From positions 1 to 5,388 of the forward strand of contig JAJXXD010000020.1 in NCBI GenBank assembly GCA_021781285.1: DNA of 5,388 nt. Direction: 5' to 3'. A program made the position numbers and the translations under genes. Numbering within the stretch: position 1 is the stretch's first letter; each line of letters opens with the position of its first letter. The notes beneath the pieces are model-generated. The model did no database searches. It was not told the origin of the DNA and was given only the letters and a program-made list of their open reading frames with translations. This DNA is from a bacterium. Lineage in GTDB: Bacteria; SZUA-79; Acidulodesulfobacterales; Acidulodesulfobacteraceae. Shown here in pieces: positions 4,459 to 5,388 of this stretch.

Positions 4459-5388
4459 ATGGAAACGGCTAAAGATTTAAGAAATGAACTTCTGAACAAG
4501 GTTGACGAGGTTGACCTTGTAAAGCATCACTTCAGAACTATGTTTACGGCGGGAATGGGTTTTTTTACCGATGCTTACGACCTTTTTATAATAGGGGTCG
4601 TTATTGCCCTGCTTACTCCCATATGGCATCTCTCGACTCCGGAAATTGCGGTTCTTGGCAGTTCATCGTTAATTGCGGCGGCGCTAGGGGCTTATATTTT
4701 CGGCAGAGTGGCAGATATTTTCGGCAGAAAAGCGATTTACGGTTTAGAAGTAATTATATTGACTATAGGCGCAATAGGTTCGGCATTTTCACAGGATATT
4801 ACCCAGCTTATAATATGGAGGGTTATTTTAGGTTTCGCCATAGGAGGCGATTATCCTATAAGCGCGATAATAATGAGCGAATATTCGAACAGAAAAGACA
4901 GGGGAAAATTAGTATCTATGGTTTTTTCCCTTCAGGGAATCGGATTAATAGTCGGACCTATGGTGGCCATTCTCATTTTAATGCTGGGAGTTCCGCACGA
5001 TATAGCATGGAGAATACTGCTTGGATTAGGCGCCATACCTGCCGCAAGCGTGATATATTTAAGAAGGAAGATTAAAGAAACGCCTTATTACAGCCTTGGA
5101 GTAAAAGGCGACGTTTCCAATACCGTTGCCGCAATTAACGATATAACCGGAGCAAAAATTAAAACCGACAAAAATACGGCATTGAATTCAGCGGATAGTA
5201 ATGGAAACGATGCCGGCATTAAATTAAAAACAAAATGGCACGATTTATTCAAATATCCTAACAATTTAAGGTTGCTGGGGACGGCAGGGTCATGGTTTTT
5301 ATTAGATTGGGCTTTTTACGGCAATTCTATAAGCTGGCCTCTTGTCATGAAATCGGTTATGCCCCATGCAACGTTTATTCAGAGTCTT
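4459..5388 (+). CDS. MFS transporter, phosphate:H+ symporter (PHS) type (3' end beyond window)
   Basis: 310 codons are visible and the frame is open at the right edge; full-length relatives have roughly 450-550 residues. ATG 4459 follows AAAGGAG (4444-4450) at 8 bases. Features of the major facilitator superfamily: G-R-V-A-D-I-F-G-R-K in the loop after the second membrane segment (about residues 82-91), and W-R-V-I-L-G-F-A-I-G-G-D-Y-P in the fourth (120-133). Six membrane segments, a hydrophilic central loop (about 205-265) and the start of the seventh are present. Residues aligning with the phosphate and proton sites of the eukaryotic transporter PiPT are kept: Asp38 (FFTDAYD), Asp131-Tyr132 (GGDYP), Gln159 (FSLQGIG), and Trp279/Asp283/Tyr287 at the same i, i+4, i+8 spacing. 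Together with the Pho box upstream this favours inorganic phosphate as substrate. PHS-like bacterial relatives may carry other anions or metabolites, so substrate certainty is moderate. Confidence 0.85.
   Translation, partial: METAKDLRNELLNKVDEVDLVKHHFRTMFTAGMGFFTDAYDLFIIGVVIALLTPIWHLSTPEIAVLGSSSLIAAALGAYIFGRVADIFGRKAIYGLEVIILTIGAIGSAFSQDITQLIIWRVILGFAIGGDYPISAIIMSEYSNRKDRGKLVSMVFSLQGIGLIVGPMVAILILMLGVPHDIAWRILLGLGAIPAASVIYLRRKIKETPYYSLGVKGDVSNTVAAINDITGAKIKTDKNTALNSADSNGNDAGIKLKTKWHDLFKYPNNLRLLGTAGSWFLLDWAFYGNSISWPLVMKSVMPHATFIQSL

Noticed and set aside
4623..5075. 150-codon plus-strand frame
   Set aside because: Out-of-frame shadow of the MFS transporter; the MFS frame has all family motifs and a good ribosome-binding site.

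Overview
The window comes from an AT-rich bacterial genome with frequent ATA, AAA and TTA codons, Shine-Dalgarno-led genes and compact spacing. Gene content (FluC plus DUF190, an AAA_14-type ATPase remnant, GGDEF-EAL signalling, a PHS-type MFS transporter) fits a Gram-negative environmental bacterium, perhaps a deltaproteobacterium-like lineage. That placement is a guess; there is no rRNA or marker gene to fix it.

Left part (1-989). The 3' tail of a plus-strand gene (possibly a cysteine desulfurase-like class V aminotransferase) converges on a minus-strand operon. Read in transcription order, that operon is a 59-codon remnant of a P-loop ATPase, then crcB/fluC (fluoride channel), then a DUF190 (PII-like) gene. 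Each of these genes overlaps the next by a few bases. A perfect 20-bp palindrome lies just upstream of the operon.

Middle and right part (1052-5388, all plus strand). Three transcription units each begin with what looks like a Pho box: four hexamers of the TTAACA/GTCATA/GTAATA type at exact 11-bp steps, with a -10-like element 9-10 bp after the last hexamer. The first drives an 81-aa Cys-rich protein (1214-1459). The second precedes a short leader with a strong terminator-like hairpin and then a 765-aa membrane GGDEF-EAL protein (1724-4021). The third drives an 89-aa paralogue of the first Cys-rich protein (4161-4430), followed 28 bp later by an MFS transporter (4459 to beyond the window) that carries the phosphate-binding residues of the PHS family.

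Interpretation. The right-hand 4.3 kb reads as an undescribed phosphate-starvation cluster: a candidate phosphate importer, a pair of small putative zinc-ribbon proteins of unknown function under near-identical operators, a c-di-GMP enzyme, and possibly a small Pho-controlled RNA or attenuator. The Pho boxes, the paralogy and the motif residues are seen directly in the sequence. Regulation by PhoB/PhoP and the common physiological role are inferred.
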